DNA of 64,000 bases from Lineus longissimus (taxonomy: Eukaryota; Nemertea; Pilidiophora; Heteronemertea; Lineidae). Below are positions 33,258 to 42,411 of this stretch, piece after piece. A program made the position numbers and the translations under genes. The stretch spans positions 8,188,501-8,252,500 of the forward strand of contig NC_088313.1 in the NCBI RefSeq assembly GCF_910592395.1, in the 5' to 3' direction. Numbering within the stretch: position 1 is the first letter of the stretch; every line of letters begins with the position of its first letter. Below the pieces are notes generated by a model. That model did not search any database. It saw only the letters and a list, made by a program, of their open reading frames with translations, and was not told where the DNA came from.

Positions 33258-36083
33258 TTAAACATTCATTAAATCACTGTAATCAATGTATTTGTCGTAG
33301 TACATGCTGAAAGGCAGTGTAGAGATGCCATCCTCTAAGATGAAACGCTTGTCACCGAAAGGGCTTAAGCTTTTCTTATCAATCTCTTCCAGATACATTT
33401 GATGCTTTTCTGACCTCAGATGACGCATTTTGTGATTAAAAGTCTTAGTGTTTTCAAGACAATCAACGTAGTCATAAAATGTAATAGACTTCTTCACTAC
33501 ATTATTAGCGATTCCCTTCAGTTTCTTTGATTCTGAATTTTTAGTCCTGTACGCATACATCTTACTCCTAAGTGCAATAAATTCTAGCATTTTGTCTCCT
33601 CCCAGCTCATCCTTAAAGTAGCCTGGCACTTTCTTCTTGCTAGTGTCGTAAAGAGGATGATCCTTTTGGTAATTACTGAAGTCGAAGTTATCCTTTAACC
33701 CTTTGAGGTCTGCTGTTAAATCGTCGGTTTTGATCTTCCAAACGAAAGAATCCGTGTCCAAATAAAGAAGTTCTAGGTTTTTCTCACCAAAGTAAGGTTG
33801 AAGTATGTTGTAGTAGAATTCATACATCAGCAGCTTGGACAACTCCAGTACTGCAGCTCCTATGTAGATTGGCTTGTTGAACTTCATGGTTGTGCGTCTC
33901 ATGCAAATTGCCGCGCTACTTTCGTCAAAGATGTTAATCGATGAAAACCTGGGACTTGCCATGAAGTTCTTGGCACTTTCTCCATCTGTCACCAGTTCAA
34001 TTTCTACCCTGTTCCTTACGTTTTCACATGTCTTTCCGTAGAAAGCATTGTTCATTAATTTGAAGTAATCTTTCTCGAAACCAGTAGTAGAAGCCATCCT
34101 CTTTTTAGTGTTGAAGTTGATGTATGATTTCAACCACTTTGATTGTTTGAAACTGATGACAGAATGGACCTTTTTTAGTGTCATTCCTTGCTTTAAGTAA
34201 AACTGTAAAAGTCTGTGATGCACAATGTAGTTGGTCTTGTCCTTCTGTGTGAGGATCAATTTTTCTACCCTTGACCTCTTCTCTTCACCAAGTAACCCTT
34301 TCCGGTAAGGGCTTAATTCGTCGTCTTCTATGAAAAGTGATTCTGGACAGAATGGAAAGTTATTTGACTTGAACTTGATTTCCTCTGGATAATCCAAATC
34401 TACTTCGAAAAAATATCCTACTTTACTGTCTTTAGGAATTGATATGACCTTCTCTTTGTTCATAGTATTATTACCGTCAAACATTTGAAAACTGCCGTAA
34501 GGCTGACTTTCCATCATAGCCCAGCCATAGAGATTGTTTGCGTCTATGTAGAGTAGTTTGTGGTGTTCATCTGCCTTGACATGTCTTGTTCCCATCACAC
34601 CTGAAATTCCACCTCTTATTGCCTTTTCAAAAGTAGAATATTGGTATCGGTAAGAAGTTTGAGATTTATGTCTGTGTGTTTCAATCCGGCCAACCAGGTC
34701 AAGCCAGGTGCTGAATAGCAGTGACAAGGATCGATCTGAAAATTGTTTAAATTAACGTCCCTGAATTTCTCGAATAAATCAGCTAACAAAAGAACATCTG
34801 TTTTGAGGAACAGGTCGATGAACTCTCCATGATTTCTGATCTTGAAATGATCCCATATGTCTTTGGCTTTTAGGTAAACTGAATCATCCGCCATTTCATT
34901 CTTCAATTCATCAAAGAACATAGACTTCTCTAAGTGAGTAACACTGTAACTTTCATGTGACGTGTAAAATGAATAAGGCACCGATCCTTTCTTTCTCAAT
35001 AGTTTAAAATCGTCAGGATTGGGGTAAGACTGTCTTGTTATCTTAAAGTGACCATCTTCCATCGATTTGGTGATGTTGTCCAAGCCAGACTGTAAGAATC
35101 TGTAAGAGTCTAAAAATTTAAAACAACCGAACTCAAATGAAATGTACTCTTCTGCGTTTTTAGCAAAAAGCTTCAGTTTCTTGTGTGATCTAGACATCAA
35201 ATCTCTGATGAAGAGGTGAGCATCGTAATTACTGAGATTGTGAAAAAACACTGGGACAAACATGGCTTTCTTCTCGTTCAAGTTGCAAGCGTTGTGAGCA
35301 GCATCTCTGTATTTTCCATTGTAGTGATTGTGATCTTGAACTCTGTCCTCACCTAAAAATTTATTGCAGTAGTAACAGTCTGTTTCTTGGGAATATCTCA
35401 CCAAATCTTCGTCTGTCATGATGAGAGGAATGTTGCAGTTCAGAAGAGTTGAGAACGTCTCTTCCTTTCTGAATAACCAGTTACAGAAAACGTCAACTAC
35501 ATCAGTACCCCTGTGACAGAGATACTCACTGGCGTAGATTTGTGGATAGTCAGAGTGAACGTAAACTCCAACTGCTGACGCAATCTGTTTGAATAGTTTT
35601 TTAGTAGTATCAGTATTATTTGCAGTCAAGCACTGCTCTCAAAACTCTTTGAAAAAACTCATTGACTGTTGTGCTTATCGCTTCGAAATCAGCATAGATT
35701 ACAAATGGAACTATGTTCTTGAATGAGTGCTTTTCAAACTTAAGTTGTGACCATTTACTATTCGGTTGAGGCAGACTGATCTTACAGTAATCGTGTTTTC
35801 CACATTTCAATTTATGTCTTTCTAGTATAGATTTCTTGTAAAAGTAATTCATGCATCTCCTACAAATGAATACACTATTCCTGTCAGTCTTGAAGAATAA
35901 ATTGATGTCTCTTATGTACATGAAATGTTTATTGAAATACAACAGATCGATAACACCATCACCATCATCATCATGGTTCTTAGAGAGGTAGAGTGGTTCC
36001 AGCTTTGCGTTATAAATGCTTTTAGCCCATTCGTTCTCTAACTTGAACACATTAATCTGTAAGATCGCACGACTTGATTTCAT
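33258..36083 (-). pseudogene. polB: Polinton protein-primed DNA polymerase B
   Basis: The region starts at ATG 36,083 in context TTAAATG. A Cys/His zinc pattern (CRRCMNYF...C) precedes the 3'-5' exonuclease motifs VIYADFEA and FHNLSNYDAHLF. An HNH-like insert CYYCNKFLGEDRVQDHNHYN follows. Polymerase motifs are YIDANNLYGW (A), KLMNNAFYGKT (B) and LYLDTDSFVW (C, catalytic DTDS at 33,748-33,759). It would replicate the element by protein priming. Frameshifts near 35,630 and near 34,640-34,700 break it into three frames, so it is inactive as it stands. A piggyBac-like MITE sits immediately before the start codon. Confidence 0.92.
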
Positions 36084-36087
36084 TTAA

Positions 36088-36757
36088 CCCTTTTACTGCC
36101 GAAGTCGCACTTCTGCGACAACCATTATTTTCCGTTTACTGCCGAAGTCGCAAAAATGCGACATTCTGTGTATCACTAAAAATCAACAGATAACATGAAG
36201 ACTAGCGTAGTTTTTCAAGAAGTTCGTAGATGGCGTTGTAGTACGATGATAGAGCTTGCAAATGGCGGCGCCCATGGTATATCGACCTGTACAACTTTTG
36301 GGAGAAAATTGAGTTTGAAGTTGGTGAAATGGCAAAAAGATTGTCACTGACGGAGGTTCTGGACGAACTAGATGTAGTGAATGATTCTGATTCAGGTGAG
36401 GAGTTCGTAGATAGTGATTCGGATCCAGAATACGATGTAAATAATGACGATGCTGAAAGCGATAGTGACAGTGTGTATAGCGATGTACATGACGATGTGT
36501 TTCTTTGAGATTTTTTGTCCGTCCTCATTATAAATTCAAGATGGCGGTATGCAAATTAGGTCAGAACTCCCAATTTTTTTACCCCAATTGAAAGAGGGGG
36601 TCATACTGAACAACTTTCATATACATTGTTTGGCTGTATCTCCAATGGTTTTCTCTCACTAGGCTGGTGAAATATGCTGCCTTAATTACTGTAAAAACAA
36701 TAGAATCTACCGGCAGTTGGGGTTCATGGAAATTAAAATTGGCCGGCAGTAAAAGGG
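36088..36757 (+). mobile_element. piggyBac-like MITE
   Basis: TTAA duplications (36,084-36,087 and 36,758-36,761) flank 14-bp inverted repeats CCCTTTTACTGCCG. Two subterminal hairpins GTCGCA-nnnn-TGCGAC follow (36,104-36,119 and 36,147-36,162). The TTAA target and CCC...GGG ends define the piggyBac superfamily. At 670 bp it cannot encode a full transposase. Confidence 0.92.
36329..36508 (+). pseudogene. Remnant N-terminus of piggyBac transposase
   Basis: A 59-codon frame MAKRLSLTEVLDELD followed by Asp/Ser-rich repeats ends at TGA. Acidic, Ser/Asp-rich N-termini with a leading (L)xxEVLxEL helix are usual in piggyBac transposases. The DDD catalytic region is absent, so the MITE arose by internal deletion. 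Confidence 0.6.
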
Positions 36758-36761
36758 TTAA

Positions 36762-36926
36762 ACTCAGGCCGCTTCCTTCGAAGTATATACTTGTTTGAAG
36801 ACATATTTGTTTTAGTCTGAAAGCCTCAGGGTTACTTTCTGCGTGCTTTTCAGCCATTGCAGAGTTTAAATGACTTTCAGAGTTTAAATGACTTAAATCT
36901 GGATAAACCTTGTTGTCTCCGTCCAT
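36762..36926 (-). pseudogene. Polinton small gene upstream of polB, truncated
   Basis: It starts MDGDNKVYPDLSHLNSES at ATG in TAAATG context and reaches the piggyBac TTAA after 55 codons. With the MITE removed the frame continues about ten codons over the polB start and stops. NPEAFRLKQI-type segments recur in small Polinton proteins as I recall. Function unknown. Possibly already truncated before the MITE came in. Confidence 0.4.
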
Positions 36927-36930
36927 TTAA

Positions 36931-38244
36931 TTAGTGGGAATAATCAGTTGCTCTGACATTTCTAGTGTTTGGTGTTGATCTTACAGACACTACAGGTTTT
37001 TAGCTCACCTCTTAGCAGAGGTGAGCTTCTCCCATACCGTGGCGTCCGTCGTCCGTCGTCGTCGTCGTCCGTCGTCCGTTAGCAGGGCACGTTTCGTAAC
37101 TGTTAGAGCTATTGAGTTGAAACTTGGTACACATGTACCCTTATGTAATGACACCTTGGAGACCAAGTTTCGGTCCGATTCGTTTCATGGTTTGGCAACC
37201 AGGGGGCCAAACGTTAAAAGTGAAAATATGCAATATCTCCCTTAATAGTAGTCGGGAAATTTTGAAAAAAATATGGTAGGTACTTCTAGCAAAGGTGCAT
37301 CATATATCCTCCGGGTTTTTGATTTGCCCTCCTTTTCAAGGTCACAGAGGTCAAATAGTGTAAATTGGCCGTTAGGATGTAACGATGGCACGTTTCTAAA
37401 CTGCAATGACTATTGATCCCAAATTTGGTACACATTTACCCCTTAGTCAGGTAATCTCAGGGACCGAAGTTTGGTCCAATATGATTCACCACTTGACCAC
37501 CAGGGGGCAAAATCCAAAAACCTTAAAAATATGATTATTCCTTAACTTCTTGCCCGATTGCCACCAATTTGATATCATGGGTACATCTAACCACCATACA
37601 GTATATGTCACACAGGTTTTTAATTTGACCTTCTTGTCAAGGTCACAGAGGTCAAATGGCGTAAATTGGCCGTCAGGCCGTAACTATGGCACGTTTCTTA
37701 ACTGCAATGACTATTGATCACAAATTGAGTACACATGTACCCCTTGGTCAGGTGGTCTCAGGTACCGAAGTTTGGTGCGATCTGATTTGCCGTTTGGCCT
37801 CCAGGGAGGGGGCCAAATCCTAAATTCTTCAAAATGCCATTATTCCTAGTATTACTTGCCAGATTGGCACCAATTTTATATCATAGGTACATCTACTTCT
37901 AACAACCATTCAATGTGTCACCCGGGTCTTCTTTGATTTGACCTACTTTTCAAGGTCACAGAGGTCGAATGTACTGTAAATTGGCCATTTTGGGGAAATT
38001 GTAATTGCTTGGACCTACATCAAACCTAACACTACATGACACAATACCATGCTCTTTATCCATCTTTCCTCCACATGAGGTGAGCACAATGGCCCTGGCC
38101 ATTTCATTGGAGTACAGCAGGTTTTAAAGGTTTTTCGGGCTCAGTCTCCAACTTTGCCTCTTCTACCTCTAATTTTCTGTGAAATTGTTCTAATCTTTCT
38201 TTCCAATTACGTGGTCGTTTTGTGTAACCCCAAGTTCTATTCAT
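36931..38244 (-). pseudogene. Polinton small basic protein split by a Helentron-like repeat
   Basis: The 5' part (38244-~38110) starts MNRTWGYTKRPRNWKERLEQ in TAAATG context. The 3' part (~37,000-36,931) ends VRSTPNTRNVRATDYSH. A family 1 Helentron-like repeat lies between them. The basic, helix-then-tail make-up could suit a DNA-condensing core protein, but no homology was recognised. Confidence 0.45.
37002..38108. mobile_element. Helentron-like non-autonomous repeat, family 1 copy b
   Basis: The left end is the hairpin AGCTCACCTCTTAGCAGAGG-TGAGCT. The right end is GAGGTGAGC, hairpin AATGGCCCTGGCCATT, TCATT. The body has two to three imperfect ~300-bp units, each with a CAAGGTCACAGAGGTC phrase (37,340, 37,640, 37,950). 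It splits a small Polinton gene. Confidence 0.65.
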
Positions 38245-38310
38245 TTATTCAGATGAAAAAATCAATTTATTACTACAATAAAGATTAATAATCTAGAGTT
38301 CAATTTTAAA

Positions 38311-38385
38311 ATAATCTAATGTACAATAAAGTTCAATAATCTAATGCACAATAAAGTTCAATAATCTAATGTACAATAAAGTTTT
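38311..38385 (+). repeat. Three 26-bp tandem repeats with AATAAA
   Basis: CAATAATCTAATGTACAATAAAGTT is repeated three times with few changes, as pieces of CAATAATCTAATG and TACAATAAAGTT. It lies between two minus-strand gene ends and supplies AATAAA on plus. Confidence 0.85.
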
Positions 38386-38389
38386 CAGT

Positions 38390-39250
38390 TTAAAAATATG
38401 GTGAATAAGTCGCCAGTTGAAATATATGCCTTAAATCCTCTGGCGTAGGTAATTTTACTGCCATTAAATTATGATTTAGACTTGAAACTTTCACATTCAA
38501 CTCCATAATAAAATTGACTGCTTCTTGTTGGTTTAATCCATTTTGAAATATGACGTTGTTTGATAACACAATATCATTAAGTAGAAACTTATTGTAAAAC
38601 TCGGGATAAAACCCAAAATACTTGTTTGTTATCCTTCTCCACTCTTCTATCACGTTTTCGTCTCGATAGACAAACCAGTTTTCATTATGCTTGTTGATCA
38701 TAAAGTTAATTGAGCGGTCCAATTGCTCTTTGAAAATCCTCCAGTCGACTGTGGCACTCTTCTGTCTGTATTGTGTTTTAGACATTGGCCGCATGTTAAA
38801 TCAAGAGTAACACAGTTCTGGGTGATCTTTGAATTCCTTGATTGGTAGAACATGATCCAACTCCTCATCTACTATTTGTGATAGACCTCTTTGGTAGTTT
38901 AACCAATCCCTGAAGAAATCATTGGAACAACCTAGACGAAATGCCGAATTGGGAGATTCATCTTCTTTGGCTATTCTGTTGAGGCCAACTCTGACTTTGT
39001 GTAGGTCATAATTACCACTCTGTCTAAGATAACCTTTGTAGTATGAATTAAAACAAGCTCTGCATTTGCCTCTTTTTCCTTCTTTACCGAATTCACCATC
39101 GCTTTAGTAATTTCACTTCTCCACATTTACCGCATGTCTTTGTTTTGGTACCACATGATTTACAGTAGTCCAGTAACTTGCCTCTTCTGTTCTTTTCAAA
39201 TTGACTTTCAAATTTAGATGCATCGCACTTAACACATTCCTTACCTGTCC
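38390..39250 (-). pseudogene. Zinc-ribbon/HNH nuclease-like Polinton gene
   Basis: On minus strand the sequence encodes CxxC pairs (CVKC, CKSC, CGKC), then CRACFNSYYKGY and an HNH-like core ELDHVLPIKEF. A TGA at 38,801-38,803 follows the next Cys, and then NMRPMSKTQYRQKS and a C-terminal ~120-residue helical part ending at 38,390. LDHVLPI...C...NxRP...N/Q..K is the HNH pattern. A frameshift near 39,105 and the TGA at the expected Trp break it. It sits directly after the integrase gene. A nuclease role is inference. Confidence 0.6.
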
Positions 39251-40255
39251 CTAAAATCCCTGGTCAGGATTGGGAACATAACTTAATTCTTGTTCGTAAA
39301 AATATCCTTGAATTTCTTCCTTTTGGTAATCTTCAAGTTTGTAGACGATTGGATGAGTGAATACTATCTGTCTTATTTGAAAGACTTCTTCAGTGAAATT
39401 GGGCAAGTAGCCTTTGTCGAAAATAGTCTTGTACTTCGAAATTCTGACGCTGTCGCCAACCTTGTACTTCGGATCTCCAAATGTTTCTTTAAGATGTAGG
39501 CCGTAGAGGTTGTACCAGACAGTTCCTTCATTCTCCCTCTTTCTGGCGTCAATTGGTTTCATCCCTATTGAGGAGTGAAATGAGTTGTTGTAGCCGCTCA
39601 CCAAGTCATCTAAGACATCGACCCACTTGTCAGTTTCCTTTGCGGTGAAGTATTTCCACATTTTATCCTTTAAAGTTCTGTTTAATCTTTCCACAACTGC
39701 TGCCTTCTCACTTGAAAATGTAGAGAACCACTCTATGTTGTTTTCTGTCAAGAGTTTTTTGAAGTGTTGGTTGTAGAACTCATTGCCTTCGTCAAACTGG
39801 ATTGTCTCCGTTTTAGCCTCCTCAAAGATCACTTTAAATGCATCTCTGATTTCTTCTCCTCTCTTGCTCTTAGCGGCCATAGCCCAAGCATAGCGACTGA
39901 ATAGGTCAATTACTGTCAAAATGAATCTGTTGCCTTTATTTTGTTTCTCAAATTTTTGCATGTCCACAAGATCTGCTTGCCATTGTTGATCGATGTAAGA
40001 TACCATTGTCTTTCGGAACGTAAATTTCTTAATGGCCGGTTTGTGTAGTTGGTGAGTTGGTAGTGTGTCTAGAAATTCTTTTACTTCCTTGTGCCTGATC
40101 AATTTTTTATCTTCCCTTACTTGTTTCCATATCTTACTTAATGAACTGTAAGCCACAGGACTTTCAGGATTGTAGTACAAATCTCTCAGATACTGTTCGA
40201 TGTTGTATGGGTTCGACTGGACTTTGTCTGGGTCTTTTAGTTCTGTTTTACTCAT
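39251..40255 (-). CDS. int: Polinton retroviral-type integrase
   Basis: The intact 334-residue protein has the rve core with D95 (QQWQADLVDMQ), D155 (QFDEGNEF) and E189 (AAVVERLNRTLK), preceded by a short N-terminal domain and followed by a C-terminal SH3/chromo-like strand region (YKVGDSVRISKY...). It would insert the element with 6-bp target duplications. Its ATG is only four bases from the divergent ATPase ATG. The second catalytic segment reads FDEGNEF rather than the common TDxGxEF. The N-terminus contains DPDKVQS, part of the recurring motif found in other genes of this element. Confidence 0.93.
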   Translation of the reverse strand: MSKTELKDPDKVQSNPYNIEQYLRDLYYNPESPVAYSSLSKIWKQVREDKKLIRHKEVKEFLDTLPTHQLHKPAIKKFTFRKTMVSYIDQQWQADLVDMQKFEKQNKGNRFILTVIDLFSRYAWAMAAKSKRGEEIRDAFKVIFEEAKTETIQFDEGNEFYNQHFKKLLTENNIEWFSTFSSEKAAVVERLNRTLKDKMWKYFTAKETDKWVDVLDDLVSGYNNSFHSSIGMKPIDARKRENEGTVWYNLYGLHLKETFGDPKYKVGDSVRISKYKTIFDKGYLPNFTEEVFQIRQIVFTHPIVYKLEDYQKEEIQGYFYEQELSYVPNPDQGF

Positions 40256-40259
40256 TTAA

Positions 40260-40874
40260 ATGAAGGCAAAAGACATACTAGTTTTCGGGCCACACAACAT
40301 GTTAATTTCAGGAGTCACCAATTGCGGTAAGACCCATTTTGCTCTTGACCTCTTAGAGAAGGAATATCGTCATAAGTTCCAGAACATAGTCATTTTCTGT
40401 CCCACTTACTTCAGAAATAAGACGTACAATAGGAGATGGATTTACGAAGACAAGAATGTTTTCATTGTCAATCCAATTGCTGTAGCCAATAATTTAGACC
40501 CTGTGCTTCAATTTGCCACCATGGCCTTTGAAGGATCACAGACATTATTCATCATTGACGACTGTGCTAATTTGAGAGACACAAAGAAGAAGGTGTCTGA
40601 GTTATGTAACTTGGCCTTTTCCGGTAGACACTACAATCTGACTGTTTGGTTACTCGTTCAGAAGTACAACTCTGTTGTTAAGGACTTCAGAGAGAACATA
40701 AGGGTTTTAGTCCTGTTTTTCAACAAGGATGAATCGGCAATGAAAGACGCCTTAGAAGAAAATAGTGTTATTCCTAAAGACCAGAGGCAAAAATACATAG
40801 ATGCCCTTAAAAAGACGAAAGGATCTAAATTAATCATGAGACTAGAACACCCGTATGGTTTTATTCACGTTTAG
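40260..40874 (+). CDS. Polinton FtsK/HerA-type packaging ATPase
   Basis: The intact 204-residue protein has Walker A GVTNCGKT (residues 18-25) and Walker B LFIIDD (96-101). This family packages DNA into virions in virophages, adenovirus-like agents and Polintons. It is the only gene on plus in the right half, divergent from integrase across CATTTAAATG, and its end overlaps the end of the next minus gene by four bases. Confidence 0.92.
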   Translation: MKAKDILVFGPHNMLISGVTNCGKTHFALDLLEKEYRHKFQNIVIFCPTYFRNKTYNRRWIYEDKNVFIVNPIAVANNLDPVLQFATMAFEGSQTLFIIDDCANLRDTKKKVSELCNLAFSGRHYNLTVWLLVQKYNSVVKDFRENIRVLVLFFNKDESAMKDALEENSVIPKDQRQKYIDALKKTKGSKLIMRLEHPYGFIHV

Positions 40875-41308
40875 TCTTTCTTCTTCCTTCCAACAAAATA
40901 GTAAATCCCCAAACCCAAGCTGCTCAATCCTGAAATAATCCAAAGGTATTCGTAATTCTTCATTTCATCGCTGGGCTTGTAGTAGTCGCTCAATTGCAGT
41001 TGTCTAGGAATGGTAATTCCATTATGTGGGTTTAAACTGTTGTACAATGAAAGTGCGGCGTCAGCATTTTTGAAGTCAATTGCCGCTTCATGTTCTCTCT
41101 TTAATTCAAGGTTAACGAAGTCAATGGCACTTTTCCTACGCTCCTCCCATTCTGTGGTTGCTCTTTGCAATTGCTCTTGCGCTAAATTATGTCTCTTCAT
41201 TTCAGCCTCGTAGCCATTCTTGTCTAGTGATTTAAAAAGGTAGCCAGAACCGGTGAAGGCTAAACCATTCACCAGCGCAGAACCAATCATCATAGCTATG
41301 CCTGCCAT
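40871..41308 (-). CDS. Polinton membrane/coiled-coil protein
   Basis: Intact, 145 residues. A hydrophobic N-terminus (MAGIAMMIGSALVNGLAF) and a C-terminal segment (LWIISGLSSLGLGIYYFV) flank a charged coiled coil. This architecture is common in Polintons next to the ATPase. A role in virion membrane or assembly is inferred only. Start is in ACTAAATGG context. Confidence 0.65.
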   Translation of the reverse strand: MAGIAMMIGSALVNGLAFTGSGYLFKSLDKNGYEAEMKRHNLAQEQLQRATTEWEERRKSAIDFVNLELKREHEAAIDFKNADAALSLYNSLNPHNGITIPRQLQLSDYYKPSDEMKNYEYLWIISGLSSLGLGIYYFVGRKKKD

Positions 41309-41365
41309 TTAGTTAAGTGTAATATTAGCCACAGTGAGTAAAGGTTAGGCGCAGTGAGTAAAAAA

Positions 41366-42115
41366 TCAGGCGCAGTGAGTGAAGGTCAATTGGTACTGTA
41401 CATCAAAACCATTAAGGTCGATAATGTCATTGTTTTCATCTGTTAGGCGAATATTCAACTTGCCAACACTTGATTTGCACGGAATTTCCATGTTATCTCC
41501 AAAGGAATATGCTATCATGTCTCCAAAGTTAGCTTCTTTTATTGGTCTAGTGGCTAAGACATCTGATGGCACGCCATTGCTCATTACATTGTTGATGATG
41601 TCACAGTGGAAAACAAAATAGTCCATTGGTCTAAAATGTATGGGTCTCTCGCTTACAAACTCACCCTTTGTTGATAAATCTACATCTAAGGGATAAGGCC
41701 ATTCCGATTTAAAGCCAAATAATTCATTGCTTTTACCAGAAAACATAATCTGCAAATACTCCGCATTTCTTCTCTTAAGCATCGTCATTACTGCCCTACC
41801 AGTGGGTTCATCAACATCAAACTTAACAGCATTTCTGCTTAAACTCTTTTCTTTCAATTCATTTGCAAACACCTTTGAAAAGCTTTCTAGGTCATAGAGA
41901 CCATCGGGTATTGTGAAAACTGCCAACGAAAATCCGCGCAACTTTATTTCGTTATTTTGGTTTGCTTCACTTATGTTGTAGAATGTACAAGGTATACCTG
42001 CAAATGTCAAACTGACGCTAATGACATTCTGAATTTCAGTGTTAAGATGTATGGTTAAATCATGTGATTTCTGTTCTGGGTAGTCACTGGAATTAATGTA
42101 CACCACGGTTTTCAT
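41366..42115 (-). CDS. Polinton minor capsid (penton-like) protein
   Basis: Intact, 249 residues, beta-rich, with final LNIRLTDENNDIIDLNGFDV, a signature of Polinton minor (single jelly-roll) capsid proteins. It lies between capsid-cluster genes. It would form the vertex capsomers. The start follows an 18-bp tandem duplication at the gene junction. Confidence 0.7.
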   Translation of the reverse strand: MKTVVYINSSDYPEQKSHDLTIHLNTEIQNVISVSLTFAGIPCTFYNISEANQNNEIKLRGFSLAVFTIPDGLYDLESFSKVFANELKEKSLSRNAVKFDVDEPTGRAVMTMLKRRNAEYLQIMFSGKSNELFGFKSEWPYPLDVDLSTKGEFVSERPIHFRPMDYFVFHCDIINNVMSNGVPSDVLATRPIKEANFGDMIAYSFGDNMEIPCKSSVGKLNIRLTDENNDIIDLNGFDVQYQLTFTHCA

Positions 42116-42390
42116 TTATTGCACTTAAATTTTTCATTTATTGCACTTAAATTGTACTTGATTATGTTTCTGGGTAAAGTACCTTGATCGTAAAAGTATT
42201 CCAATGTTACATTACTGACTGCTACAGTTCCGCCAAGTTTCAGAATCTCTTCTAAGTTTGCCTGACTTGGCGGGCCAATGGTAATTCTCAAGAATCTCTT
42301 AAGTAAATAAGAGTAACCAATTGTTGCCGTTGGCAATAACACACTTTGGTACAGTGTATTGATGATTTCCTTCTTTCCTGGTGTTTCCAT
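42112..42390 (-). CDS. Polinton small hydrophobic protein
   Basis: Intact, 92 residues. N-terminal hydrophobic patch (LLPTATIGYSYLL) and a second helix LGGTVAVSNVTLEYF. Start in AATAAATGG. Conserved position between the two capsid genes. Function unknown. Confidence 0.6.
   Translation of the reverse strand: METPGKKEIINTLYQSVLLPTATIGYSYLLKRFLRITIGPPSQANLEEILKLGGTVAVSNVTLEYFYDQGTLPRNIIKYNLSAINEKFKCNK
42113..42154. repeat. 18-bp tandem duplication at a gene junction
   Basis: TTCATTTATTGCACTTAAAT occurs twice in a row, covering the stop of the small hydrophobic gene and the start of the minor capsid gene. Either copy supplies a TAAATG start context. Confidence 0.9.
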
Positions 42391-42411
42391 TTATTTGACT
42401 GTAAAATAATC

